Positions 9,352 through 18,809 of a stretch of 20,955 bases of DNA are shown here, piece by piece. This DNA is from Chara braunii (lineage: Eukaryota > Streptophyta > Charophyceae > Charales > Characeae). A program made the position numbers and the translations under genes. The notes under the pieces were generated by a model. The model was not told the origin of the DNA. It saw nothing but the letters and a program-made list of their open reading frames with translations, and did no database searches. The stretch lies in contig BFEA01000006.1 of the NCBI GenBank assembly GCA_003427395.1, positions 655,558-676,512 of the forward strand, in the 5' to 3' direction. Position 1 is the stretch's first letter; every line of letters begins with the position of its first letter.

Positions 9352-9927
9352 GCCCTGCGTCCCTCAGGCTGGAAGCCTGAAATTCGGGCTGAAAGCCTGA
9401 AAACCAGGGCCTACAGGCCCCATGTCTTTTCAGCTCGAAAGCCTGAAAAACAGGGGCCTACAAACCCTGTGTCGTTTCAAACTAAAAATGGCAGTGGCCT
9501 TTTTAGCCTGAAACGAAGGGCCATTTTCGGTCTGTCATCAGACCGACCTGCCCTGAAACTCAGGGACCTAACGAGGGTTTTAGGAACAGGCTATTCTTGG
9601 CCTGTTCCCACGACAGATGCAGCACCAGCCCCTGGCTCAGCTTGGCATTGGCAAGAGCAGCCTCCTGGACTGCCCGCCCTGCAACTGCAGGCTGTCGGAG
9701 GCAGTCAGGAGGCAGGCCGAGGTAGTACATAGGGACTTCCCATGCGCTTCACGGGGAGGCAGGAGGCAGTTAGTGGTCTTCAGGATTCGGCAGCAGCACT
9801 CTGGAGGAGCGCTGCAGGAGATGTTGTAGCGTTAGCAGTAGTCTTCAGCGCTGAGTTTGTTATTATTAATAGAGAAAAGATTGGACATTCTTCTTGTACG
9901 TATGAATTTTTGCTCTACTCTTTTTAC

Positions 9928-10979
9928 TGCAATCAGACTCGTTTTCAAACACACTTTTCACACATGTAAACAGTAACGCAGCACACTGGCGACATGCGCC
10001 CACTCAAAACTCAGAGATATGGTTTTCAGATACGAGTTCACTCCCAATTGGCTATGGCGACCTCAGCGCACAAACATCTCACTGTTCACATACACTGGGT
10101 CACCCTGGATATCCCACACGCATCACTCTAACACTCGAGCACACACACACACTCACTACTAACTATAGCTATGGCAGCTATGGCTGACTCTAACCTATCG
10201 CTATGCTAACTCCTCCTCTCTTGCCCACTGCGTCCTCCGGGCTCATCTGCAGACCTCCTTGCGCAAGTTGCTGTGGCAGCGCTTCCGCATGGCTCACGCA
10301 GGAATGAATAATGAATGGCTGGGCGCTGCCTCTTGATTTATACTTCAGAAATTCGTTGGTCTGCCCTTTGCCATTGGCCCTTGGTGCTCACAGTCCCCCT
10401 GTGGTACTTGCTGGACTGGACTGGGACTCTCTAGACCCTTCTGCTGACTGTAGGCAGTCGTACCGTCGACTCAGTGCAGTTGCACTGAGGCCCTACCTGT
10501 TGACCTTGCCACTTGTCTTCGTCTGAAAACGTGGGCCTACCTTAGACTCACCACTTGACCACTTGNNNNNNNNNNNNNNNNNNNNNNNNNNNNNNNNNNN
10601 NNNNNNNNNNNNNNNNNNNNNNNNNNNNNNNNNNNNNNNNNNNNNNNNNNNNNNNNNNNNNNNNNNNNNNNNNNNNNNNNNNNNNNNNNNNNNNNNNNNN
10701 NNNNNNNNNNNNNNNNNNNNNNNNNNNNNNNNNNNNNNNNNNNNNNNNNNNNNNNNNNNNNNNNNNNNNNNNNNNNNNNNNNNNNNNNNNNNNNNNNNNN
10801 NNNNNNNNNNNNNNNNNNNNNNNNNNNNNNNNNNNNNNNNNNNNNNNNNNNNNNNNNNNNNNNNNNNNNNCGGGTTCAACTCCAGGGAACTGTGCAGATA
10901 CTGTACACAGGTAAGCTGAGGTCAAGGGATCGACCCCTGGGATCTGCATCGGCTACTGCCAAAGGTGAAAACTGTTTCA
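9928..10979 (-). mobile_element. Solo LTR of the element 2 family
   Basis: It matches the two LTRs of element 2 from TGCAATCAGAC (9928) to the terminal TTTCA (10979), in the same orientation. It is flanked by the 4-bp duplication TTAC (9924-9927 and 10980-10983). A reverse-strand TATA box is at 10336-10342. No internal element sequence is visible. About 256 nt of the LTR (matching 19866-20121) fall in the N gap of 305, which fits a solo LTR, but a larger hidden insert cannot be excluded. It is more diverged from the element 2 LTRs than they are from each other. Confidence 0.85.
10566..10870. other. Assembly gap (305 N)
   Basis: An unbroken run of N inside the solo LTR. Frames called across it are meaningless. 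Confidence 0.99.
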
Positions 10980-11354
10980 TTACAGCAAGACAACTTATAA
11001 GTCATAAACATATTTGTGTTAATAATAAAATTATCCTTCGGCCTAGCTTTCAAGTTTCCAGTGGTGATCTTATTTCTATTCAACAAAATTGCAAGTCAAC
11101 TGGTAGCGTTAGTTGTAGTCTTCAGCGCTGGGCGCCATAGCTAAAGTAGTGCTAGAGAGAGAGAGATTGGGCGGAGGCCAGGGATACTTACCTGCAGTGC
11201 TGTTGCTCGAGCTTCGTCTTCGAGGTACCTGCAGCACAGCGCCATCTTCACAGGTCAGTACCTGGCACATATGAGAGAGAGTTCTTCTTCTTCCTCTTCT
11301 CAGTCCACCATCTTCTTCTCACCCTCTCGCTATCTGACTTCACTGCATCAGCAG

Positions 11355-11357
<3 letters not shown>

Positions 11358-11390
<33 letters not shown>
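11358..11390. repeat. (GA)n microsatellite in the 3' LTR
   Basis: A pure GA run at the place where the 5' LTR has (TA)n followed by a short (GA)n. Confidence 0.9.
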
Positions 11391-11392
<2 letters not shown>

Positions 11393-11870
11393 CGGTGACA
11401 GTGGATCCAGACTCGACATGGGACTTCAGACATTTTGAAGAGGGATTATTTGGGACTGGTAACAAGACTTGGTGTTGACGACTTTCCCATCTCCCCTTTC
11501 CTCTTCTTCGTCTGATCCCCTCTTCGTCTGTGTATGTCTGGACCTGGCACATCTTTCCTGTGTATCGCGCCAGGCCCCTTCACACCTTGTGATGAGCATG
11601 ATGTATGTTGGTCTGCATTGAAACATCGATTGGGCTAGTCATTAGTATTCTAGCATTCTGCTTCGCTATCTTGTACTGAATGAGGTCAGTCCCGGTCAGG
11701 TCAGGACTTGTATCTAAATCTTCCACTGCGCTATAAAACACCATTTTTGTATGTATCGGAATGCACATTGCTTGTTGAGATTCCACCTGCACTGCATTGT
11801 CCATTCAGTCCTTTTTATCACATTGCAGATCCTCGGTTTATATGTACATCGCCCAACTGGGCATGTAACA

Positions 11871-11926
11871 CCCCCCGTAAGAACCCGGTCCGTAAGGCTA
11901 TGAAAGTGAATTTAGGCCGGCGGGAG
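11871..11926 (+). other. Possible 3' tail of another LTR element
   Basis: Positions 11912-11926 read TTAGGCCGGCGGGAG. The same 15 bases stand immediately before the 3' LTR of element 2 (13351-13337, minus strand), where they include its polypurine tract. Here they are followed by TAGTGCTGG rather than by the element 2 LTR. This suggests the end of the internal region of a related element whose LTR would begin at 11927, in plus orientation. No coding remains of it are seen. Confidence 0.4.
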
Positions 11927-12253
11927 TAGTGCTGGTTTAAGGGGGAAAAAAATAAAAATAAACAAAATTGAGATAATAGAAAAATAATCTAGGCTGTTTT
12001 CCCGGGCGCCAGAGCACTCAAGTTGTGCCGTGAAAGACACCTAGGTGACCGGCGGGGGGTCCTGGACTGCCCCTGCACCAAAAAAAAGAAAAAAAGAAAA
12101 AACGAAATCCAAAAAAATCTCGGAAAAAAAATGTTGTGTAGAATTGTAATACAAACAACTTTTGGCTGAGGGTCACATCAGAATTCCTCACGGAACTGAA
12201 GATAAAAAAGAAAATAACCGAATCACACCAAGGCACACCCCTTTAAACCCCTT
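11927..12253. other. A-rich spacer, no gene
   Basis: A-runs, a GC-rich patch (CCCGGGCGCC near 12001; GGTGACCGGCGGGGGG near 12045) and no credible reading frame. It could be part of an old LTR interrupted by element 2. It ends with CCTT (12250-12253), the left target duplication of element 2. Confidence 0.4.
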
Positions 12254-12507
12254 TGCAATCAGACATGCTCTCATTCACACTTCTGATGCATGCAAACAGG
12301 TGCGCAGCAAACTGGCGGCAACCGCCCACTCAGAACTCAGAGATATGGTAACCGAGAACACAGTTCAGATACAAGTTCACTTCGACGGCTATGGCCCACA
12401 CAACTCTCTGTTCACATCCACAGGATCACCCTAGATATCCCACACGCGATACTCTAAACATACACACACACATACACTGCACTCTATCTAGAGCTATGGC
12501 GACTATG

Positions 12508-12723
12508 GCCGCTGCTACCCTATCGCTATGACTACACTCCTCTCTCGCCCGCTTCGTCCACGGGCTCACTGCCGCTGCTACCCTATCGCTATGACTACAC
12601 TCNGCTACCCTATCGCTATGACTACACTCCTCTCTCGCCCGCTTCGTCCACGGGCTCACTGCCGCTGCTACCCTATCGCTATGACTACACTCCTCTCTTG
12701 CCCGCTTCGTCCACGGGCTCACT
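12508..12723. repeat. 63-bp tandem repeat in the element 2 3' LTR
   Basis: Units begin with GCCGCTGCTACCCTATCGCT at 12508, 12571 and 12661; another, lacking its first bases, begins at 12604. The 12571 unit is cut at an N (12603) after 33 bases. The 5' LTR has one unit at about 19553-19621. The single N falls exactly at the broken unit, so copy number may be an assembly artefact. Confidence 0.85.
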
Positions 12724-12808
12724 GCAGACCACCCCTCACAAGTCGCTTATGGCAGCGCTTCCGCATGGCTTACGCAGGAATGAATGAATGGCTGGGCGCT
12801 GCCGCTTG

Positions 12809-12815
12809 ATTTATA
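12809..12815 (-). promoter_or_regulatory. TATA box in the element 2 3' LTR
   Basis: TATAAAT on the minus strand, within GTATAAATCAAG. It is conserved in all three copies of this LTR (10336-10342, 12809-12815, 19705-19711). Confidence 0.55.
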
Positions 12816-13336
12816 CTTCTGCAGCTCGTTGGTCTGGCCCCTTTCCCATGCCCCTAGTGCACACAGTCCCATGTGGTACTTGCTTGACTGGACCAGGACT
12901 GCCTAGGACTGGGACTGCTGACTCAGCACTGGTAGACTCCACCACTTGCCTCACCACTTGCCCACTTGCCTCAGCCTAAACGTGGGAAACTTCGAAAGGC
13001 CACTACTCGGACCTTCCGGAAGGCCGTAGACTTGGCCTTTCCATACTGTAGCAGCTACGACCTTTACCTTTCTGGACTGTAGCAGCTACGACCTTGACTC
13101 TTCAGGAAAGCTACAGCTACGACTTCTAGACCTGACTGAGACTCCTACTCGACAGGTCTACAGATCGAACCCCTGCTACCTATGGACCCTACGACAACCT
13201 ACCAACTGTTACAAATACACAGGTCACGGGTTCAACTCTAGGGGTTGACACAAATACTGTACACAGGTAAGGTGGGGACTAGGGATCGAGTCCTGGGATC
13301 TGCATCGGCTACTGCAAACTGGTGAATACCGTTTCA

Positions 13337-13351
13337 CTCCCGCCGGCCTAA
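13337..13351 (-). other. Polypurine tract region of element 2
   Basis: On the minus strand TTAGGCCGGCGGGAG ends directly at the LTR; GGCGGGAG (13344-13337) is the likely purine primer. It is shorter and less pure than the tract of element 1. Confidence 0.55.
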
Positions 13352-13374
13352 TTTCGAGGTCCTCCGGGAATAAC

Positions 13375-14881
13375 TCAGTCCAAGGTAGGACCTTTCCCTT
13401 TCTTATCTCTCTCATAGGCTCTAACTATGTCTAGAGCGGTCTCTAGAAGTTCAGCTCTAGTGAACCAGCGGTCGTCCTCCGGTTCCTGATAAGCAAACAG
13501 GATTTTATACTGCCTGTGCGGACGACCTCTACCTCCTGTTTTGAACACATCTTCACCCACAATGTCGTCGATGTCGTATCTGCCGTCCATGTTTGGAGGG
13601 ATCATGGACCGTCTAGATGGAAATTGTTGACTTGTGACACACGGCAGCAACTTTGATGAGTGAACACAGGGTAGGTGTGGAGGTGTGCTGGGATCTCCAT
13701 GGTATAGGACGGCCTCTCCGCCCTTAACTTCTAGAACTGGCCACGGTCCTCTATACGCGGGCAATAACTTTTGCGAAATGTTCTGCTTAGGCACAAACTC
13801 TTTAGACTTGACCCAGACCAGGTCGCGGACCTGAAACTGCGATGGACGACGGTGCTTATTAGCCTGTTCTATCATTCGGTGCTGGGCCTTCCTGAGGTTC
13901 TCAACAACAGTGGCTATTTCTTTCTCGTGCTGTATTGCGAGCTCCCTAGTACCGGGCGGTAGCCTGTGAATCTGGTCCCGGTTAAGTCCCTCAAACAGTC
14001 TACGTGGTCTAAAGGACTTGTGCAACTCGTTGGGAGTGCGACATGTGGACAAATGCACGCTGTTATTGTACGCACTGGCTACCTTGGGTAACATCTCGTC
14101 CCAATTAATCTGATCAAGTCTGATGTAATGCACAAAACTTGTTGCAGGATCTTGTTCATCTGCTCTGTCTGACCGTTAGTATCTGGATGGCGGCCAAATG
14201 ACATCAACAACTTAGATCCGTAGACTCTCATCAGCTCCTGCCAGTTCTGGCTGGTAAAACGTGTATCCCTATCACTAATAATAGACAGTGGGACGCCATG
14301 CTCACTAACCCACAAATCGAAAAACTTCTGAATAACTAACTTTGTACGTGCCTCTGCACGCAAAGGAACAAAAATAGCATACTTGCTAAATCGGTCGACT
14401 ACAACCATGACTTGGTTCTTGTCGTGCCTTCTCTTGACACCGGCATCCATGAAGTCAATCGAGACTGAATCTCCCGGCTGGTCTGGAATAGGCAAGGGTC
14501 TCAGAAGACCTATAGGGGCACACGTAGTAGTCTTGTTCCTTTGATAGACTTTACAACTGCGGACATACTCTATGCAGTCGTTTTTCATTCCTGGTCATGT
14601 CTATGCGTGCATGAGATTGGCTAAAGTCTTTTGCCAACCGAAGTGTCCCTGTGTATCATGGCATTCCCCTAGGATCAAATTGCGGATCTCCTCACTGTTG
14701 GGAACGCATACGCAGTCTACTACATTAGTCTTCTCAAATAATAACCCCTCTATAGTGCGGTAATTTGGCTCGGTCTAAGGGGCCTCCTTAACCTTCTTGA
14801 GGAGGTCACTATAGATAGGGTCCTGCGAATACGCCTGTCTAACTTTCTCTTGCAGGTCACGCCCTATGTCCAGATAGTGAA
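13375..14881 (-). pseudogene. Integrase with chromodomain, element 2
   Basis: A linker and the HHCC domain run from about 14880 to 14540 with stops at 14777-14775, 14603-14601 and 14597-14595. Both His are readable (ECHDTQGHFG) and the first Cys is present, but the last Cys is Tyr (SCKVYQ). The core starts in the frame of the ATG at 14588: Asp45 (SIDFMD), Asp106 (SDRDTRF) and Glu142 (TNGQTEQ) give D-X35-E, all in one frame. A one-base shift near 14130 moves the rest into another frame, which runs to the stop at 13377-13375: a GPY/F-like module (KLLPAYRGPWPVLEV), then a chromodomain-like segment at about 13578-13414 (YDIDDIVGEDVF, YKILFAYQEPEDDRWFTRAE). This half is well preserved. The order and motifs identify a chromovirus; the lesions would prevent full-length Pol. 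Confidence 0.9.
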
Positions 14882-16171
14882 CTACGGCTCCAGAGTACTC
14901 AGAGCATCCGCAACTACATTGTACTTGCCCTTCACAGGCTTGAGCTCAAAGTTGTACTGGTCTATCTCAACGGCCCACCTAGTTAACTTAGGTGTCATCT
15001 TGGCCTGTGTCTTCAACCATCTAAGTGTCTCGTGGACTGAATACACCTTGAAGTGCCTCCCAAGTAGGTAATGCTTCCAGTGCTCTAAAGTCTGCCTGAG
15101 AGTGTAGAGTTCCCTCTCATATGTCGAGGTAGCAACCTTCGCTGAGGGCATCTTGGCTGACATGAACTCTACGGGTCTGTAACCATTGTCGTCGTCCTGC
15201 TGTAATACGGCGCCTATCCCATACTGACTCGCGTCCGTGGTGACGACAAATGGCAAGGACGGATCTGTTACTTTGAGGACAGGATACTCTATTAGTGCGC
15301 GCTTCAACCTCTTTAGTGCAGACATACAATCTTTATCCCATTGCCAAATTGCCTCTTTCTTGAGCAACCTGTGAAGGGGAGCGGCGATAGTCAAGAAGTT
15401 CCTTACGAACTTCCTGTAATAGTTAGCTAGGCCTAGGAACGACCGCAACTCTGTCAATGTGCGGGGCGTCGGCCAATCCCTACTCGCCGCTATCTTACTG
15501 TCCTCAGGCTTAATGCCATCTCCGTCTAGCACGTGGCCCAAGTACAGGACTTGTGTCTTGGCCCACTCGCACTTCTTCGCATTGATCTTGAAGTTAGCTT
15601 CTCTCAGCTTCTCCAAGACCTGCCTCAAATGACCCTGGTGCTCTTGGAGGGTCCTACTGAATACTAGAATGTCGTCTAGGTAAACTACGACGAATCTATC
15701 CAACCAAGGCCTAAACAAATCATTCATACATCGCTGAAATGTAGCTGGCGCATTGGTCAGTCCAAAGGGCATAACTATGAACTCATAATGCCCATATCTA
15801 GTCCGGAACGCAATCTTGTACTGGTCATTAGGATGGACCTCTATCTGATGGTATTCAGACTTTAAGTCTATCTTGGAGAAATACTCGCAACCCTGCACCC
15901 GATCTAAGAGATCGTCTATCCTGGGCAGTGGTTCAGTATTCTTGACTGTGATAGCATTCAGACCCCTATAGTCTATACGCATACGCAACTCTCCTTCCTT
16001 CTTGGGGACAAATAAGACTCTCTGCTCTAGACCCAGATCTTCCCAGGGCCGGCCTTGCGGCCAACCTGGGTGCCAACCTCCTCTCCTTTGAGGTGATCCT
16101 CCACCTCGTCTCTGTGGGGACCGACTGGGACCTTTACGATTTGGCGGGGGACCTTGACCCCTACCTCCCTC
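14882..16171 (-). pseudogene. Gag tail fused in frame to RT and RNase H, element 2
   Basis: One open frame of 429 codons follows a TAA at 16174-16172. It begins with a Gly/Arg/Pro-rich Gag tail (RKGPSRSPQRRGGGSPQRR) and passes near 16030-16000, without a stop, into RT at VLFVPKKEGELRMRIDYRG. The zinc knuckle, protease and first RT motif that belong between are absent, so an in-frame deletion joined the two. RT keeps motif A (KIDLKSEYHQI, with Glu where Gly is usual) and an intact YLDD at 15682-15671. RNase H keeps Asp (TTDASQYG), Glu (YEREL) and the last Asp (VADALS). The third Asp is Val (YSVHETL, codon 15037-15035), so the enzyme should be inactive. It ends at a TAG at 14884-14882. This is the longest open stretch of element 2. 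Confidence 0.88.
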
Positions 16172-18070
16172 TTAGCGGTTCCTTTGGCTGCCAACTCCCT
16201 GAGCGCCCGATCCTCGGCCTCCCGTGGCCTGGCCCCTTTGGCCCTGGCCTCCTCCTCTGCTTTGCGGCCTCCCTCCAGCCTCGACAGCAACATAGGACCT
16301 CCCCCGGACCTCCCCCAACCCATGCTACTGTCCTCCTCCTCGAGGCCCCACTCAATCTGACTGTACGGGACCTCGTCGGTACCACCTTCTTCCAACGTAA
16401 GGATCATATGATCCTTGGCCCTGACTTGGCCAGAGATGGTACGGCTTTCCACTTTTTGCCCTTGTCCAAGTCCTTGTCCCAGAAAGTGGAGACTGGCATG
16501 GACTTGGCCTCAAACAAGACCACTTCCCTACTCAATGCATCGTATGTGATGTTGGGCTGCTGGGTCATGTCAAAGAAATGCCCTAGTAAAGGCTCTGGCA
16601 TGGCACGATAAAACAATTGGACCAATTGGGTCTCAGTGACCCCATGGTCTGGGACGGCTACCAAGTCGTCCATAACAGCTTTGAGTGCGCTCGCAGGTTT
16701 GTAACTTATCAGAGGCCCTGACGCCTCTGGTGACGTCAGCAAACCTCTCGCGCAGGAGTTTGAGAAAAGTGGCGAGGGGGGTAAGCCTGGAGTATGCGAT
16801 CATATTGTGGTCGCAATCTGCGCCTGTGAGGGACCTGGCGAAGCTAGCCGCTTCGTCTTTAGGGCGCGGAAGGCGACGAGGACTTGTTCCTTGGGGGCAA
16901 TATGCTGTAAAAAGACGTGTTTATACTAGCCTCCCAATTATTGAAATTATCCTCCTTTTCGCTATACGAGTTAGGGAATTTTAGCTAGACTGGCTCTTTG
17001 CGAGGACACGCCGTGGCCTCTACTGTGGCCATCACTTTGGCGCTCTCAATGGCGCCTGCGCAAAACTTGTCTACGCCATCCCTCAATCTACTAATTTCGG
17101 ACCCAACGTGGGTCACCACGTCGCTCGCAAACTCTTTGAACCCGGATCGCATTGCCTGCAGGGTCACCTCTTGACCCTTACGGGCCTGGTGCTCCTCCAA
17201 CCAGGCCTCACTCAAAACTTCCAAGAAGCCCATCATCTTATCTAGCCTGGCAGGGATCTCTGTTTGGGCCTGCAGCTCATGCCTGCCGGTTCGCACTCGC
17301 TCAACCTCCAAGGCTATTCTGTTGGCTTCCTCCCTCCTTCTCTTCTTTTCCCTCATCATCCTCAACTTCCACTCCAACTTCTTCTCATCCTCTGTCACCT
17401 GGCGTTCCAGGGGATCCTTATCAGCTCTAGGGCCTTGGCAAACGCCTCCCTCTCCTCCTGCGGCACATATAACTGTGCTGCTTCATCTTCTCCCAATGAT
17501 AAATTGGCTGTTTCCCTTTTGACTTTGGATCCTAGCACCCAAAGTCTATCTGCGCGATGCTCAGTTGCAAGTATTCGGAGTTTCCTTGGGGTTCGTCAAG
17601 CTTTGGGCCACCCTAGCCCATCGAGTGCTCTACCTCTTGCAATGTAGATCACACGTTCTACCTCAATAAATTTCGCGGAAAACCAACTATTTAGCCACCC
17701 ATTCACTAATCTTCTTTTCCCTCCATTTGTCCTCCTCCTTCGTGCCACTGGCTTCTCCTCTCTCTTCCCCACGCCTTCTTTCAAGGGGCTCTTCTTCCTC
17801 TTCTACCTCCTCCTCTGCTGCGGCTTCTTCCTTTGCAGCCCTTCTTCTTTCCTTCTCCTCTCGCTGTATTTGCAACATCTTCTCGTTTTGAAATCTCAAC
17901 ATCTCTTCCTCTAACCTCTTCTTCTTCGCCGTCCGCTTCTCTGCAATGGCCTTTAACTTCGCCTGCTTAAGGAACTCTTTCTTCTCCTTTCTCTCTCTCA
18001 AAAGGGCGGCAATCCGGGCCTGCTCGGCCTCGGAGGGGGAAATACGCTTCCTACTACGGGTGTCAACCAT
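16172..18070 (-). pseudogene. gag of element 2, several frameshifts
   Basis: The start is taken as ATG 18070-18068 (MVDTRSRKRISPSEAEQARI); an upstream in-frame ATG at 18103 adds 11 residues. A long charged coiled coil follows, with Lys/Arg/Glu runs and a Glu-rich block, closing at the stop at 17689-17687. Similarity resumes near 17540 (ANLSLGEDEAAQLYVPQEE), shifts frame near 17420 and runs to 16985 (VTEDEKKLEWKLRMM, ending ACPRKEPV). A capsid-like segment in broken frames occupies about 16985-16690 (EDNFNNWEAS, IAYSRLTPLATFLKLLRERF). Another frame to 16404 reads AVMDDLVAVPDHGVTETQLV. The Gly-rich tail is in the next entry. At least four frame changes and several stops are seen. The Gag type differs from element 1: no DQKSGETYEA-like start and a different capsid. 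Confidence 0.8.
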
Positions 18071-18691
18071 GGTGAAAGGTGCACAACCAAACAGCGGTTC
18101 CACTCCTCACCGCTTAGACTCTACTCCCCCTGACTGACACACCTACTGACTCAATCTAAGGACTTACAGAATCCGGACAGGATCCTGTCAACTAGGGTCT
18201 CTAGCCTAGACCTACTCTTCTCCAATCATTTGCGTACTTGAACGCAAAAAGGCTGTCACTACAAGACCTGTTGCTGATCAGGAGGCATTTAAGGAGATCC
18301 CCCGTAACTCCTCATGAATTATTTAACGTCGCAGACAGGACGACGCGATCAGCAGGTCTTCAAGACGGCCTGTTGTGCAGCCCACAGCTCGGATTTTGGG
18401 CCTATTGTGCCACACCGAGCAGCCCGCCGGTCAGTACCGGTCCTTGGGAGGGTTCGTGCCCTCCGCGACAGTCGAGTCGTCAGACATAGTCTTTAGCCCT
18501 ATTCATCCCGTGTGGGTTTGGTCAACAAGGCCTATCCTTCATCCACGGAGTCCTATCACCTGGACAGAAGAGACTCGGTGCAGAAAGAAGAGACAAACAA
18601 ACTTGGCTCAACAAGTACCACAGGGTGTGTGCACAGTCATAGGGCGAGGGGATAGGCTGAAGGCTTGGCGAGATTATACCTGCTCCAGCTT

Positions 18692-18802
18692 GGTCAAAGT
18701 CGTGGTCAACGGCCTTGGTCAACGCCTTGGTAAACGCTAGGTCAACCCTTGGTCAACTCCCGGTCAACGCTTGGTCAACGCCGGTCAACACCTCCGGTCA
18801 AC
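18692..18802. repeat. GGTCAAC array in the element 2 leader
   Basis: Exact GGTCAAC at 18704, 18717, 18740, 18751, 18762, 18773, 18783 and 18796, a GGTCAAA at 18692 and a degenerate GGTAAAC at 18729. Steps are 10-13 nt, mostly 11, close to one helical turn. On the minus strand each is GTTGACC, which contains TTGACC, the W-box core of plant WRKY factors. Binding is not shown; it may be only a minisatellite. Confidence 0.75.
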
Positions 18803-18809
18803 TCTGGCT

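Larger units (their letters stand above)
9854..11099 (+). pseudogene. rps4: Organellar (probably mitochondrial) rps4 fragment, split by a solo LTR
   Basis: Removing the solo LTR (9928-10979) and one copy of its TTAC target duplication leaves 190 nt with one open frame of 63 codons: 9854-9927, then from 10984 to 11099, with the codon ACA formed across the join. The product is the S4 RNA-binding domain of small-subunit ribosomal protein S4. The first part contains EKRLDILLVRMNFCSTLF, the second TARQLISHKHICVN and SSGDLISIQ. ARQLI-H-HI-VN and GDLISI are hallmark S4-domain words. NFCST, HKHICVN and QVSSGDLISIQ resemble plant mitochondrial RpS4 more than the plastid protein. The fragment lacks the start and end of the gene and is A/T-rich compared with the LTR around it. 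It is most simply organelle DNA captured at a chromosome break, though a nuclear or cDNA source is possible. No stop codon is present in the joined frame. Confidence 0.8.
1708..11870 (+). mobile_element. Element 1: decayed Ty3/gypsy chromovirus
   Basis: A full-length but broken LTR retrotransposon: 5' LTR, primer binding site, leader, gag, pol in the order protease-RT-RNase H-integrase-chromodomain, polypurine tract, 3' LTR. The Pol order defines Ty3/gypsy. LTR ends form an inverted repeat, TGTTACATGC at 9313 and GCATGTAACA at 3029 and 11861; the first bases of the 5' LTR have mutated to TATTACATGC. The flanks are C-runs on both sides (1703-1707 and 11871-11876), consistent with a short target duplication but too simple to prove one. 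Over the last ~200 nt the LTRs differ by about five substitutions and a small indel. The 3' LTR is enlarged by later insertions. Confidence 0.93.
9313..11870 (+). repeat. 3' LTR of element 1, split by an insert
   Basis: The LTR is 9313-9853 plus about 11100-11870. Compared with the 5' LTR, the sequence breaks after CAGCGCTG (9853) and resumes at CTGGTAGCG (11100); about four bases of the original are missing between. It also has a ~20-bp extra copy of the AGCCTGAAA hairpin word near 9380. TATAAAA lies at 11732-11738. The end GCATGTAACA is intact. Confidence 0.92.
12254..13336 (-). repeat. 3' LTR of element 2
   Basis: 1083 bp against 942 in the 5' LTR; the difference is mostly a local expansion of a 63-bp tandem unit. 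A TATA box on the minus strand is at 12815-12809. The right part contains a ~40-bp repeat based on GTAGCAGCTACGACCTT (near 13078) and short CCACTTGCC repeats (near 12950). Confidence 0.92.

Noticed and set aside
10493-10949. Long frames across the gap
   Set aside because: They consist almost wholly of N.
9854-11099. Plastid rather than mitochondrial rps4
   Set aside because: The S4-domain core fits both, but NFCST, HKHICVN and QVSSGDLISIQ fit plant mitochondrial RpS4 better. A database search would settle it.
12426-12809. Repeat-protein frames on both strands in the element 2 LTR
   Set aside because: They are translations of the 63-bp DNA repeat, open in several frames by chance.
13190-13310. 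tRNA or SINE gene in the element 2 LTR
   Set aside because: Two T-arm-like words are present but no A box, anticodon arm or acceptor pairing could be found.
16093-16611. Plus-strand 172-codon frame
   Set aside because: It is the shadow of the Gly/Pro-rich gag region of element 2 on the opposite strand.
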